NCBI GenBank assembly: GCA_964639895.1
Contig: CAZXEJ010000030.1
Coordinates: 1-28,336, forward strand
Reading direction: 5' to 3'
Origin: CAZXEJ01 sp964639895
Lineage (GTDB): Bacteria > Desulfobacterota_D > UBA1144 > Nemesobacterales > JADFKM01
Length of the DNA: 28,336 bases
A program made the position numbers and the translations under genes. Below the pieces are notes generated by a model. The model had not been told where the DNA came from. It searched no databases and saw nothing but the letters and a program-made list of their open reading frames with translations. Below are positions 1-5,762 of this stretch, in pieces; position 1 is the stretch's first letter; every line of letters begins with the position of its first letter.

Positions 1-43
1 GTAGCTTATGAGGCAAAGATCCCTAACAAGCTGTTCCTTCCCC

Positions 44-71
44 ATTATAGTACGATCGGACCTAGATGCAA
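44..71 (-). promoter_or_regulatory. possible leftward promoter
   Basis: On the minus strand a perfect TATAAT (44-49) lies 16 bases downstream of TTGCAT (66-71), a weak -35. It would read off the left edge. The ATG at 43-45 overlaps this -10, so any gene it drives must start further left, outside the window. The rest of 1-147 shows no gene I can support. Confidence 0.25.
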
Positions 72-147
72 ATTCTAGTTATGGGTATGAGTGCGGAGGG
101 AGGCTGCTTCCGGATGCGAACTCCTCAAGAAGAGTATATTCGGACCT

Positions 148-315
148 CTAGGCCTCGGTAAGAGATTTCAGGTGCCTAAGAATGATATGAAGCTCTTTGT
201 ACTCCTCTTCATCGTATAAGAAGGCAGAGAACTCAATTAATGTTTGGGCCGGAAAGTCCGGGTGGTAAGACACAAAAACAACTACACTGTGAAAATCGTT
301 ATACCCTATAAACAC
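148..315 (-). CDS. small hypothetical protein (55 aa)
   Basis: A 55-codon frame starts at GTG (313-315), preceded on the minus strand by AGGAGG (326-331) at about 10 bases spacing, and stops at TAG (148-150). The product begins MFIGYNDFHSVVVF and ends with an acidic helical stretch and RHLKSLTEA. It is the last gene of a leftward run of four that starts with the toxin gene at 1598, 65 bases behind the 139-aa gene. No family is recognised. The alternative upstream GTG lacks a ribosome site. It is supported mainly by its good ribosome site, so it could be spurious. Confidence 0.4.
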   Translation of the reverse strand: MFIGYNDFHSVVVFVSYHPDFPAQTLIEFSAFLYDEEEYKELHIILRHLKSLTEA

Positions 316-380
316 TTCCCTTCAACCTCCTGCCGTGCTTCTTCACAACTTGGCTTTCAATGTAGCTAATTTGCTTTGGA

Positions 381-800
381 TTACAACTTCAAGGTTTTCT
401 TTAGGTACAAGTAATACCCGTTTCCAGTAGCAATGTACGCAATGTTGATGATTCTCTCTAAAGCGTCGTGCACGGAATTCCCCTTCTTCAACTGGGCGCT
501 GAGTTCAGATACCGCGTCGGATAGCTTTTCAAAGAAGTCAGCTGGGATGGTGATGACGCGCTCTTCACCACGGAGGATGTTGGCCACGGTAAAGTTGAGT
601 GTCCTGCACGTAGATTCAAGAACGTGATATATGAATACTAGAGTTGGATCATATTCAATGTTCAGGACCCGGTGTACTACACCGTAGGCAGCGCTGTAGT
701 AGAAAATTTTTTCGATATCTGTACCGGGACCCTTCAGCCGCCTTGCAACATAATCAAGCTCCTTCGTAATGAGAGCTCTGTTGGTCTTGGATATAGTCAT
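381..800 (-). CDS. hypothetical protein in toxin-antitoxin operon (139 aa)
   Basis: No family is recognised. The protein looks largely helical, with no signal peptide or clear membrane span and no catalytic motif that I can see. The start ATG (798-800) follows GAGGT, which overlaps the stop codon of the antitoxin gene at 811-813, so translation is probably coupled to it. The codon use and base composition are AT-richer than the phage structural genes to the right. The location directly after a HigBA pair suggests an accessory (moron) cargo gene. It might be a third component of that system, but only position supports this. Confidence 0.75.
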   Translation of the reverse strand: MTISKTNRALITKELDYVARRLKGPGTDIEKIFYYSAAYGVVHRVLNIEYDPTLVFIYHVLESTCRTLNFTVANILRGEERVITIPADFFEKLSDAVSELSAQLKKGNSVHDALERIINIAYIATGNGYYLYLKKTLKL

Positions 801-810
801 CTACGTACCT

Positions 811-1242
811 CTAGGCAGCTGAGGTGTATGGGATGTCCCGAATTTCGAGCCCCCTATTGGCATCAGCTCCCTCTCTGAACCGTTCATTTTCTGTACGGAT
901 CCTTGTATATCTATCGGATCCTTCGGCAAAGTATCTATATACCTCTTCCATGGAGACTCCCAATCCTATAACAAGACACCTTATGAGAAAATCAATAGTC
1001 ACTGAGGGGTCCCCCTTTTCCATCCTCGAAACCCGCGATTGGTCAGACCCTATAAGTTTTGCCATCTTCTGTTGGGACACTCTTTTCTTTCTTCTCAACT
1101 CCTTGACTGCTTTCCAAAGACGCACCTTTATTTCCACGAACTCGGCTTCTCGGGGCGAAAGTCCGAGCCATTCCGCTGCTGAAGTTCTCCTGACAGGGGT
1201 TTCTCCGTTATTTTTCGTGGTATCTGTCGCTCCTCCCATCAT
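811..1242 (-). CDS. higA: HigA-type antitoxin, XRE helix-turn-helix
   Basis: A 143-aa protein with a central XRE-type helix-turn-helix around residues 40-100: RVSQQKMAKLIG followed by SDQSRVSRMEKG. Before it comes a WLGLSPREAEFVEIKVRLW stretch typical of antitoxins partnered with Gp49-like HigB toxins. The role expected from the family is to bind and neutralise the toxin encoded just upstream and to repress the shared promoter. The start ATG (1240-1242) has GGGGGAAG upstream on the minus strand. The gene lies 14 bases after the toxin stop, the toxin-first order characteristic of HigBA. The C-terminal 40 residues are charged and match nothing I know. Confidence 0.86.
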   Translation of the reverse strand: MMGGATDTTKNNGETPVRRTSAAEWLGLSPREAEFVEIKVRLWKAVKELRRKKRVSQQKMAKLIGSDQSRVSRMEKGDPSVTIDFLIRCLVIGLGVSMEEVYRYFAEGSDRYTRIRTENERFREGADANRGLEIRDIPYTSAA

Positions 1243-1256
1243 TCACTTCCCCCTTA

Positions 1257-1598
1257 TTATAAGGAATCGTAATACCTCCTTAATCGTTTTCGGCATGTTG
1301 AGATTACTCGTTTGGGTGTTTTTTGGGACTTTTTCTTTAGGATTCCCAAAACCACAATGTCGCGATCGGCTATATGATAGAATATTCGCCACTGGTTGCC
1401 GGCATCATTAATTCTAAGTTCGTGGCACCTTACCCCGATGGTTTTCATCGGTCTTGAGAACGGTGGTTTGATGGTTTCACCTTGCTGGAGCTTGCGTAAC
1501 TGCTCGTAAATCTGGTTTCGCGCCTCAGGTGAAAGATCCTCGTAGTCGTCGAGTTCCTCGAAGTAAACTAAGCCTTTTTCCTGTAGGTCTCCCGACAT
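1257..1598 (-). CDS. higB: HigB/RelE-like toxin, phage-derived Gp49 type
   Basis: A 113-aa basic protein of the RelE superfamily (Gp49-like HigB, PF05973). The signature is visible as PFSRPMKTIGVRCHELRI followed by WRIFYHIADRDIVVLGILKKKSQKTP, the last strands and lysine-rich segment of the toxin fold. Such proteins cleave mRNA on the ribosome; activity here is inferred. It is first in a leftward operon with its XRE antitoxin. The start ATG lies inside an inverted repeat that overlaps the likely promoter, and no ribosome site precedes it, so the message may be leaderless. Confidence 0.88.
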   Translation of the reverse strand: MSGDLQEKGLVYFEELDDYEDLSPEARNQIYEQLRKLQQGETIKPPFSRPMKTIGVRCHELRINDAGNQWRIFYHIADRDIVVLGILKKKSQKTPKRVISTCRKRLRRYYDSL

Positions 1599-1631
1599 AT
1601 TATTATTATGTCACTGGCGACATAATGTCAA
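1594..1631 (-). promoter_or_regulatory. toxin-antitoxin promoter with two palindromic operators
   Basis: Two inverted repeats share the half-sites GACAT/ATGTC: one at 1594-1612 (halves separated by nine bases, ATTATTATT) and one at 1619-1629 (GACATAATGTC, one central base). On the minus strand TTGACA (1626-1631), an 18-base spacer and AATAAT (1602-1607) form a good promoter that the palindromes overlap. Transcription would begin at the toxin start codon. This is the expected layout for autorepression by the HigA protein; binding is inferred. Confidence 0.62.
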
Positions 1632-1666
1632 CTAAGAAATGGTAGTTCCAGCGCCTGCCTATCCCC

Positions 1667-2431
1667 TCACAACCTCTCCACCACCCAAACGACGCGCCCA
1701 ATGATCGCCCCCTGCTCGAGCTCGTCACGCGGGATCTCGAACCTGGCGTAGACGGGGTTGTCCGACTTGGCGACGACCCTGCCGTACTCGATGAATAGGC
1801 GCTTAATGGCGACGCCCAGGTCGCGCAGGCGGACGGCGTATACCTTGCCGCTGATGATGTCCTTTTCGGCCTCGTCCACGCCCACGATCGCGCCGTCGAG
1901 GAGGGTGGGGGCCATGCTGTCGCCCTGGATGAGGAGGGCGAACACGGTGGGCTTGACGAAGTCCCTGGGCACTATGATGGACGATATGGGCTCGGGCTGA
2001 AGCCAGTCGCGGGTATCTCCTGCGCCGGCAAGGGCGTGAACTTCCATCTCCAGTGCCGCTTCCGGCGCGGGCTCGCCGGGCGGGAACTGCTTGGCGATGG
2101 GCTCCTCGTGCAGCTCCACGGTCCGGACCACGGCCGTGGCCTCGGCGCCGGCGGTAGCGGTTGCGGCGCCCTTGGCCTTGACCACCGTCATGGGGCCCTC
2201 GCCGGTGAGGAGCCAGGTAGGGTTTATGTCGGTATTCTGAGCAAGCTTGATAAGGGTGGCGCTGGACGGCTTGATCTTGTTTGCCTCCATTCCCGAAATA
2301 GCACTCTGAGTTATCCCAACAATTTTGGCAAGTTCTGCCATCGTCAATCTCTTTTGTTTTCTGTAGATCCGGAGCCGTTGGCCAATTTCTTGTGCATCAG
2401 CACTCATCTTTTTATCACTATTACTTGACAT
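1667..2431 (-). CDS. CI/LexA-like phage repressor (HTH + S24 peptidase)
   Basis: About 254 aa. The N-terminal XRE helix-turn-helix reads RLTMAELAKIVGITQSAISG. An Ala-rich linker follows, then a C-terminal S24/LexA-like self-cleavage domain. The nucleophile motif is GDSMAPTLLDG and the catalytic lysine is probably in VAIKRLFIEYG. The ALAGAGD segment before the peptidase domain offers an Ala-Gly pair for autocleavage. By family it is the lysogeny repressor, inactivated by RecA-stimulated self-cleavage after DNA damage. It is divergent from the Cro-like gene. I chose the ATG at 2429-2431; a TTG at 2440 and an ATG at 2407 (MSADAQ) are alternatives. None has a good ribosome site. Confidence 0.93.
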   Translation of the reverse strand: MSSNSDKKMSADAQEIGQRLRIYRKQKRLTMAELAKIVGITQSAISGMEANKIKPSSATLIKLAQNTDINPTWLLTGEGPMTVVKAKGAATATAGAEATAVVRTVELHEEPIAKQFPPGEPAPEAALEMEVHALAGAGDTRDWLQPEPISSIIVPRDFVKPTVFALLIQGDSMAPTLLDGAIVGVDEAEKDIISGKVYAVRLRDLGVAIKRLFIEYGRVVAKSDNPVYARFEIPRDELEQGAIIGRVVWVVERL

Positions 2432-2458
2432 AGCAACCAATTGAGTTATATAATATAA
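2425..2458 (+). promoter_or_regulatory. rightward early promoter with overlapping operator
   Basis: TTGACA (2425-2430), an 18-base spacer and TATAAT (2449-2454) give consensus -35 and -10 boxes reading toward the Cro-like gene. A 13-base odd palindrome, TTATATAATATAA (2446-2458), covers the -10 box and is a natural repressor operator. The repressor start codon (2429-2431) lies within this promoter. No strong leftward promoter is obvious, as is usual for a repressor maintenance promoter. Confidence 0.72.
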
Positions 2459-2519
2459 GTGTCGGTGATATAGGAAACCTTACGCCTACGCTACACCCAC
2501 AATCATAAAGAAAAACGGC

Positions 2520-2798
2520 ATGCGACACAAGCATTTAGGTCTCGTAGAGGACATCCGAATCAGCAACCCTGTGACGGCGGAACTGTACCGGCGCGGCATG
2601 ACGCTTTCGGGCTATTGCCGCGTCAGGGGCATCAACTACGGGCTGACGCAGCTTGTCATCTGCGGATACCGCCGGAACGAGAAGATCGAGAAGCAGCTCA
2701 AGCGCGACGGGTTGTTCCATCTCATACCCGAGCTGGCCCCTGAACCCAAGGGCAAGGGCAGGCCGCGGAAGCGGAAGAGCAACGGTGATGGAGATTAG
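2520..2798 (+). CDS. Cro/Ner-like early DNA-binding protein (92 aa)
   Basis: First gene downstream of the consensus rightward promoter and divergent from the repressor, the position of Cro or Ner in temperate phages. The middle of the protein, MTLSGYCRVRGINYGLTQLV then ICGYRRNEKIEKQLKRDGL, resembles the short helical domain of phage early regulators in which a helix is followed by a G-(Y/R)-(R/K) loop. The C-terminus, GKGRPRKRKSNGDGD, contains an AT-hook-like GRPRKRK. The assignment rests on context and this weak similarity. The ribosome site before the ATG is poor (AAAGAAAAACGGC). Confidence 0.68.
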   Translation: MRHKHLGLVEDIRISNPVTAELYRRGMTLSGYCRVRGINYGLTQLVICGYRRNEKIEKQLKRDGLFHLIPELAPEPKGKGRPRKRKSNGDGD

Positions 2799-2888
2799 CA
2801 CATTACGCACTACATACCTCCTGATCGGCGGGGGGCGCACCCACCTTCCCCACCCCCGAGCACGTGCTCCCCGCCGCACTACTATGCT

Positions 2889-2939
2889 GTCCCAACGACC
2901 ATGGGACGGGGGGTTTTCGATCCTCCTTACCCCCGTCCC
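2889..2939 (+). repeat. stem-loop with a competing alternative stem
   Basis: GGGACGGGGG (2903-2912) pairs perfectly with CCCCCGTCCC (2930-2939) around a 17-base loop that contains ATCCTCCTTA (2920-2929). The segment GTCCCA (2889-2894) can instead pair with TGGGAC (2902-2907), so the two hairpins exclude each other. Confidence 0.75.
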
Positions 2940-2945
2940 GCACAC

Positions 2946-2991
2946 CCGAGGCGGGGCGCATCACATCCTCCTCATTTCCTCCCCGCCTCGG
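2946..2991 (+). repeat. 11-bp perfect stem-loop
   Basis: CCGAGGCGGGG (2946-2956) is complementary over all 11 bases to CCCCGCCTCGG (2981-2991). The 24-base loop contains ATCCTCCTCA (2965-2974), nearly identical to the loop motif of the previous hairpin 45 bases upstream. Confidence 0.8.
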
Positions 2992-3088
2992 CGCACTACT
3001 ACCTCGAACCCTATTCGGGCAGAAGGGAGCGCACGTGCCCTACCCCACGGGGGCGTGTTCCCGCACACGAAACACGGGGATATCACGA

Positions 3089-3119
3089 GGGGCGGGCCCT
3101 ACGTGGGGAGGCCCGTCCC
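3089..3119 (+). repeat. 10-bp stem-loop with one G-U pair
   Basis: GGGGCGGGCC (3089-3098) pairs with GGCCCGTCCC (3110-3119); the only imperfect pair is G3092 with T3116. On the plus-strand RNA this is a G-U wobble, on the opposite strand an A-C mismatch, so the plus-strand RNA folds better. The outer CACGGG (3073-3078) and CCCGTG (3117-3122) could extend it. Confidence 0.7.
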
Positions 3120-3253
3120 GTGCACTATTTCGCCCTCCCGCCGGGGCGCAAGTTCGGCGGGACATGGAGGACGAACCGGGAACAGCCGATTCGCACCGAC
3201 CCACTAGCGTCCGGGGTGGGGGAGACTCGGCCCCTGGCGTGGAAGGAGGAGCG

Positions 3254-3433
3254 ATGAAGGATCTAGACCAACGTGTAACTGTCAAGTTGAAAGTAGAGAT
3301 CGATCGAGAGAGCTTCAGGTTGTTCGAACTATTGGCAAGGAACCTCAAGTTGATCGAAGAACTGCTGAAGGTCAACGCGGAGATGTTAAGCGAGGCGGTC
3401 AAATCTCTAAAGGGAGCGGAAAATCTTGGCTAA
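3254..3433 (+). CDS. small hypothetical early protein (59 aa), coiled-coil
   Basis: The ATG at 3254 follows GGAAGGAGGAGCG, an excellent ribosome site, directly after the stem-loop array. The 59-residue product starts MKDLDQRVTVKLKVEIDRES and continues as an amphipathic helix rich in Leu, Glu and Lys (FELLARNLKLIEELLKV), probably a short coiled coil. Longer in-frame reading into the upstream array is not credible. No family is recognised. Its last 27 bases overlap the tail of the convergent zinc-ribbon gene at 3407-3616. Confidence 0.72.
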   Translation: MKDLDQRVTVKLKVEIDRESFRLFELLARNLKLIEELLKVNAEMLSEAVKSLKGAENLG

Positions 3434-3616
3434 CTCTTTCTCTATAAGAGCTTTCACGTCGTCGCCTTCGAAGGTCATTTTCAGACCGCAACCGGGACAT
3501 ATGCACGATTTTCCCGGCGACAAAGTCTCGAGTTTCACTTTGTGCTTCCTGCCGCACTCGGGACACTCGATTTCGGCCTCCCCGGCGACGAATTCTGTTT
3601 TGATTTTGAATTCCAT
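3407..3616 (-). CDS. two-CxxC zinc-ribbon protein on the opposite strand (69 aa)
   Basis: The start is placed at the ATG (3614-3616), which has AGGAGG (3625-3630 on the plus strand) 8-9 bases upstream; the longer reading to 3655 has no ribosome site. The product has two paired-cysteine knuckles, CPEC and CPGC, about 24 residues apart (IECPECGRKHKV then SCICPGCGLKM), a zinc-ribbon layout, and an acidic C-terminal helix. The role is unknown; nucleic-acid or protein binding is likely. It runs against the surrounding early operon, has a TATAAT box of its own at 3654-3659, and overlaps the 3' end of the preceding rightward gene. Confidence 0.8.
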   Translation of the reverse strand: MEFKIKTEFVAGEAEIECPECGRKHKVKLETLSPGKSCICPGCGLKMTFEGDDVKALIEKELAKIFRSL

Positions 3617-3620
3617 GTCT

Positions 3621-3679
3621 GCTCGCCTCCTGCGGGTTTGTTCGCTCAACCCCATTATACAAGAGGCGAGCGGGCATGG
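3621..3679. promoter_or_regulatory. divergent control region with leftward TATAAT and 17-base inverted repeat
   Basis: Minus-strand TATAAT lies at 3654-3659, about 40 bases from the zinc-ribbon start, with no clear -35. GAGGCGAGCGGGCATGG (3663-3679, plus) recurs on the minus strand as GAGGCGAGCAGACATGG (3613-3629), 15 of 17 identical, so the translation-start regions on the two strands are copies in opposite orientation. It may be a binding site, a hairpin, or an inverted duplication. Confidence 0.5.
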
Positions 3680-3714
3680 TTAAGGTGGCGTGCCATGATG
3701 GAGATGACTTCTGA
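3676..3714 (+). CDS. possible 12-codon leader peptide
   Basis: ATG at 3676 follows AAGAGG at good spacing and encodes MVKVACHDGDDF before TGA at 3712. It overlaps, in another frame, the start of the next gene (3695). Coupled translation of the downstream gene is possible, but the frame may simply reflect the inverted copy of the neighbouring start region. Confidence 0.2.
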   Translation: MVKVACHDGDDF

Positions 3715-4054
3715 AGAAGCAAGAGTCTGGAAACTGCTCGAACCCCATCGGGGGAAGGATCGCGCAGTAAGGGTGCGGGACCTGGCCCTACTGGCCGGTA
3801 TGGACGAGAGGAAGCTGCGCGACGTGGTGAAGAACCTGGTCGAGGTGCACGCGAAGCCGATCGGGTCGTCGGTGAGGCCCCCCATGGGGTACTTCGTCAT
3901 CACGAGTGAGGAGGAGCGCGAGGAGGTGAGGCGCCAGTACTACAGCAGGGCGTTGAAGCTGTTCAAGCGGATCCGCGCCGTCGACCGCTCCGCGTGGGTG
4001 GCCGGCGTCGTGGACCAGCTTGAGCTTTTTCAACGAGGAGGTGGCGCCGAATGA
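3695..4054 (+). CDS. winged-helix-like small early protein (119 aa)
   Basis: The ATG at 3695 has AAGGTGG six bases upstream; the open frame extends further left but without a ribosome site and across the divergent promoter. The first 70 residues resemble a winged-helix domain: TSEEARVWKLLEPHRGKDRA, then VRVRDLALLAGMDERKLRDVVKNL and a wing ending GYFVITSEEE. A charged helix follows, ending in DQLELFQRGGGAE. It is probably a DNA-binding regulator or replication accessory of the early region. The stop overlaps the ATG of the next small gene (ATGA), showing translational coupling. Confidence 0.75.
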   Translation: MMEMTSEEARVWKLLEPHRGKDRAVRVRDLALLAGMDERKLRDVVKNLVEVHAKPIGSSVRPPMGYFVITSEEEREEVRRQYYSRALKLFKRIRAVDRSAWVAGVVDQLELFQRGGGAE

Positions 4055-4203
4055 AGAGACCGAAGCTCATAGACGGCACGCTCCTGATCCTAGCCCTGCG
4101 CAGGCGGGATCGGGAGATGAGAAGGCGGAAGGTATACGGGCCGTGGGCTACGGTCCACATGCCCAAACCGAAGGGAGGTGAAGGAAGATGGCAGCGGCGG
4201 TAA
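4051..4203 (+). CDS. very small basic protein (50 aa)
   Basis: The ATG at 4051 overlaps the preceding stop (ATGA) and follows GAGGAGGTGG, an excellent ribosome site. The 50-residue product is strongly basic (LALRRRDREMRRRKVYGPW) and ends at TAA 4201-4203, overlapping the start of the next gene at 4188 in another frame. The tight overlaps on both sides and the ribosome site argue that it is real. Function unknown; the charge suggests nucleic-acid binding. Confidence 0.6.
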   Translation: MKRPKLIDGTLLILALRRRDREMRRRKVYGPWATVHMPKPKGGEGRWQRR

Positions 4204-4451
4204 CGAAAAAAGCTCCGGCACCCAAGGCACTGGCACCGGAGCTGCGTACGAACGCGTCGCGTGATAACTACATCGATTATAGCGAACGCGGCGCAACGGG
4301 TCAAGCGATGCCGTTCTGTTCAAGGTGCGGCGTCAGGAAGAAGGAGCTTCTTCTGTACACGGGCGGGCACGGATACGATTTCCACGTCGTGTGTGCCTGC
4401 AACTGGGAAGCCGAGATCCCCAATTACTGGGAGAGGAGGAGCGAACAATGA
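4188..4451 (+). CDS. small zinc-binding-type protein (87 aa)
   Basis: The ATG at 4188 follows AAGGGAGGTGAAGGAAG. An Ala/Pro-rich basic N-terminus (MAAAVTKKAPAPKALAPELR) leads to a compact cysteine domain: MPFCSRCGVRKKELL, then HVVCACNWEAEIPNYW, giving Cys-x2-Cys and Cys-x-Cys with a neighbouring His. It probably binds one zinc ion. It overlaps the next gene by ATGA. No named family is recognised. Confidence 0.75.
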   Translation: MAAAVTKKAPAPKALAPELRTNASRDNYIDYSERGATGQAMPFCSRCGVRKKELLLYTGGHGYDFHVVCACNWEAEIPNYWERRSEQ

Positions 4452-5401
4452 GCGAAAGCAAAGAGATTGCAACCACCACGACTACGGCCATAGCGTTGCC
4501 CGAGCTCGACGAGGTCGAGCAGGTTCTTACGGCCGTAAGGAAGTTTCAGCGCAAGGTGCAGGCCCTGATGATCGAGGGCCACGACTACGGCAGGATCGAG
4601 GGTACGGACCGGCCGACACTTCTCAAGCCGGGCGCCGAGAAGATAGTCAAGCTGTTCAAGTGCGCGCCCAGGTACGAAGTCCTCGATCAGCGCGAGGACT
4701 TCGAGCGCGGGTTCTTCTACTACAAGTTCAAGTGTGAGCTCGTGCATCTCCCTACCGGCCAGGTGGTAGACGAAGGGTACGGCAGCTGCAGCACTATGGA
4801 GGGAAAGTACCGCTGGCGCTGGGTGTACGAGAACGACCTCCCGCCAGGTGTCGACAAGAACGCCCTGGTCTCGAAGAAGTTCAAGGCGAAGCGGGGCGGG
4901 CAGTTCGTGAAGTACCGCATCCTCAACGACGACACGTACACGCTGCAAAATACGGTGCTCAAGATGGCGAAGAAGAGGGCGCTCGTCGATGCGGCGCTCT
5001 CGTTGGGGCGCCTATCGGACATCTTCACGCAGGACATAGAGGACATCGTGGACGAGGAGACCGCGGCTTCTCCACCGCCGCAGACACCGGCCACGAGCGG
5101 CGCCCAGGCGAAGGCGAACGGCGAGCAACGCGTAGCCGGGTCCGGCGGCAACGGCGACAGGTTGATCAAGGCCCGGTTGAAGGCTCTCTTCGGCAAATTC
5201 AAGGAGCACGGCGTCACGGACAAGGAGGAGATCAAGGACATAGTGACGCGGATAACAGGCCAGGTGTTTGTCCACACGCGCGAAATCGTTGAGGACGACC
5301 AGGTCTTCCAAACCGTGATGGAATGGCAGGGACTGGGAGCTGCGATAGCGCAGTATCGCGAATCCCGTGGTGATCAGCCCACGCTGGGAGCGGAGGAATA
5401 A
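4448..5401 (+). CDS. conserved phage/mobile-element protein, possible ssDNA annealing or recombination factor (317 aa)
   Basis: The ATG at 4448 follows GAGGAGGAGCG. The longest recognisable block is MIEGHDYGRIEGTDRPTLLK, continuing PGAEKIVKLFK, and then NTVLKMAKKRALVDAAL before SDIFTQDIED. This pattern occurs in an uncharacterised family common in phages and plasmids, usually near replication or recombination genes. A Pro/Ala linker around residues 210-240 separates a C-terminal helical module (RLIKARLKALFGKFKEHGV). A role like RecT/Rad52 annealing proteins fits the place and layout but is inference. It is flanked by zinc-ribbon and excisionase-like genes in the early operon. Confidence 0.75.
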   Translation: MSESKEIATTTTTAIALPELDEVEQVLTAVRKFQRKVQALMIEGHDYGRIEGTDRPTLLKPGAEKIVKLFKCAPRYEVLDQREDFERGFFYYKFKCELVHLPTGQVVDEGYGSCSTMEGKYRWRWVYENDLPPGVDKNALVSKKFKAKRGGQFVKYRILNDDTYTLQNTVLKMAKKRALVDAALSLGRLSDIFTQDIEDIVDEETAASPPPQTPATSGAQAKANGEQRVAGSGGNGDRLIKARLKALFGKFKEHGVTDKEEIKDIVTRITGQVFVHTREIVEDDQVFQTVMEWQGLGAAIAQYRESRGDQPTLGAEE

Positions 5402-5405
5402 GGAC

Positions 5406-5726
5406 ATGAAGTACTGCCCACACTGCGGATGCAAGCTCAATCTGAGCGCCGTCTCGGACGAGGAGCTCCAGGGGCTGAAGAACCGCCTGCACCAGCTGGA
5501 GCTCGCGTTAAGAGAGCGCATGCCGGACAACCACCTTTTCTCTCTACGCGAGGCGAGCAAGCGGTACGGGATCCCTCTCAACACGATGCGGTTCTACGCC
5601 TCCAGGCGCCAGATCCCGGTCGTGAAGATCGGGAAAAGGGTCTATCTCCGCAAGGGCGAATTCGAGAAGTGGTTGGAGCGGCAAGAGGTGTCGCTTCGCA
5701 GGAAAGTGGAAAAGGTGTGGGGGTGA
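5406..5726 (+). CDS. zinc-knuckle plus excisionase-like HTH protein (106 aa)
   Basis: The ATG at 5406 gives MKYCPHCGCKL, an N-terminal paired-cysteine knuckle, then a short helix, then an excisionase/HTH_17-type DNA-binding domain at about residues 44-95: HLFSLREASKRYGIPLNTMR with wing VVKIGKRVYLRKGEFEKWL. Such domains bind attachment or operator DNA. With no integrase in the window it may regulate transcription rather than excision. The gene begins just after the stop of the upstream gene (GGAATAAGGACATG). Confidence 0.82.
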   Translation: MKYCPHCGCKLNLSAVSDEELQGLKNRLHQLELALRERMPDNHLFSLREASKRYGIPLNTMRFYASRRQIPVVKIGKRVYLRKGEFEKWLERQEVSLRRKVEKVWG

Positions 5727-5762
5727 GAGGAGTGAGAGAAAACGAAGATGGGAGGCGATAAG

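Larger units (their letters stand above)
2799..3253 (+). other. gene-free, GC-rich array of at least six stem-loops; possible structured RNA
   Basis: No credible gene lies in these 455 bases. Instead there is a succession of perfect or near-perfect inverted repeats: 2826-2833 with 2869-2876 (8 bp), 2903-2912 with 2930-2939 (10 bp), 2946-2956 with 2981-2991 (11 bp), 3032-3035 with 3054-3057 (weaker), 3089-3098 with 3110-3119 (10 bp with one G-U), and 3137-3143 with 3155-3161 (7 bp). Between them a GCACTAC, GCACAC or GCACTAT linker recurs at 2807, 2876, 2940, 2993, 3063 and 3122. The single G-U pair favours a rightward transcript, and the rightward early promoter would read through it. It could be a noncoding RNA, an attenuation or antitermination leader, or a DNA-level binding or replication site. 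Confidence 0.72.

Noticed and set aside
2807..3165. CRISPR array
   Set aside because: The recurring motif is only 6-8 bases, spacing is irregular (53-70), and the material between is self-complementary, unlike repeat-spacer structure. No cas gene is near.
2653..3433. Long open frames of 118-189 codons through the stem-loop region
   Set aside because: They consist of Pro/Arg/Gly/His-rich low-complexity translation created by GC-rich inverted repeats, lack ribosome sites, and several frames are open at once on both strands. Only the last part (from 3254) is a credible gene.
5406..5726. True excisionase implying an integrase in this window
   Set aside because: The HTH_17 domain is also used in many regulators, and no integrase is found on either strand here.
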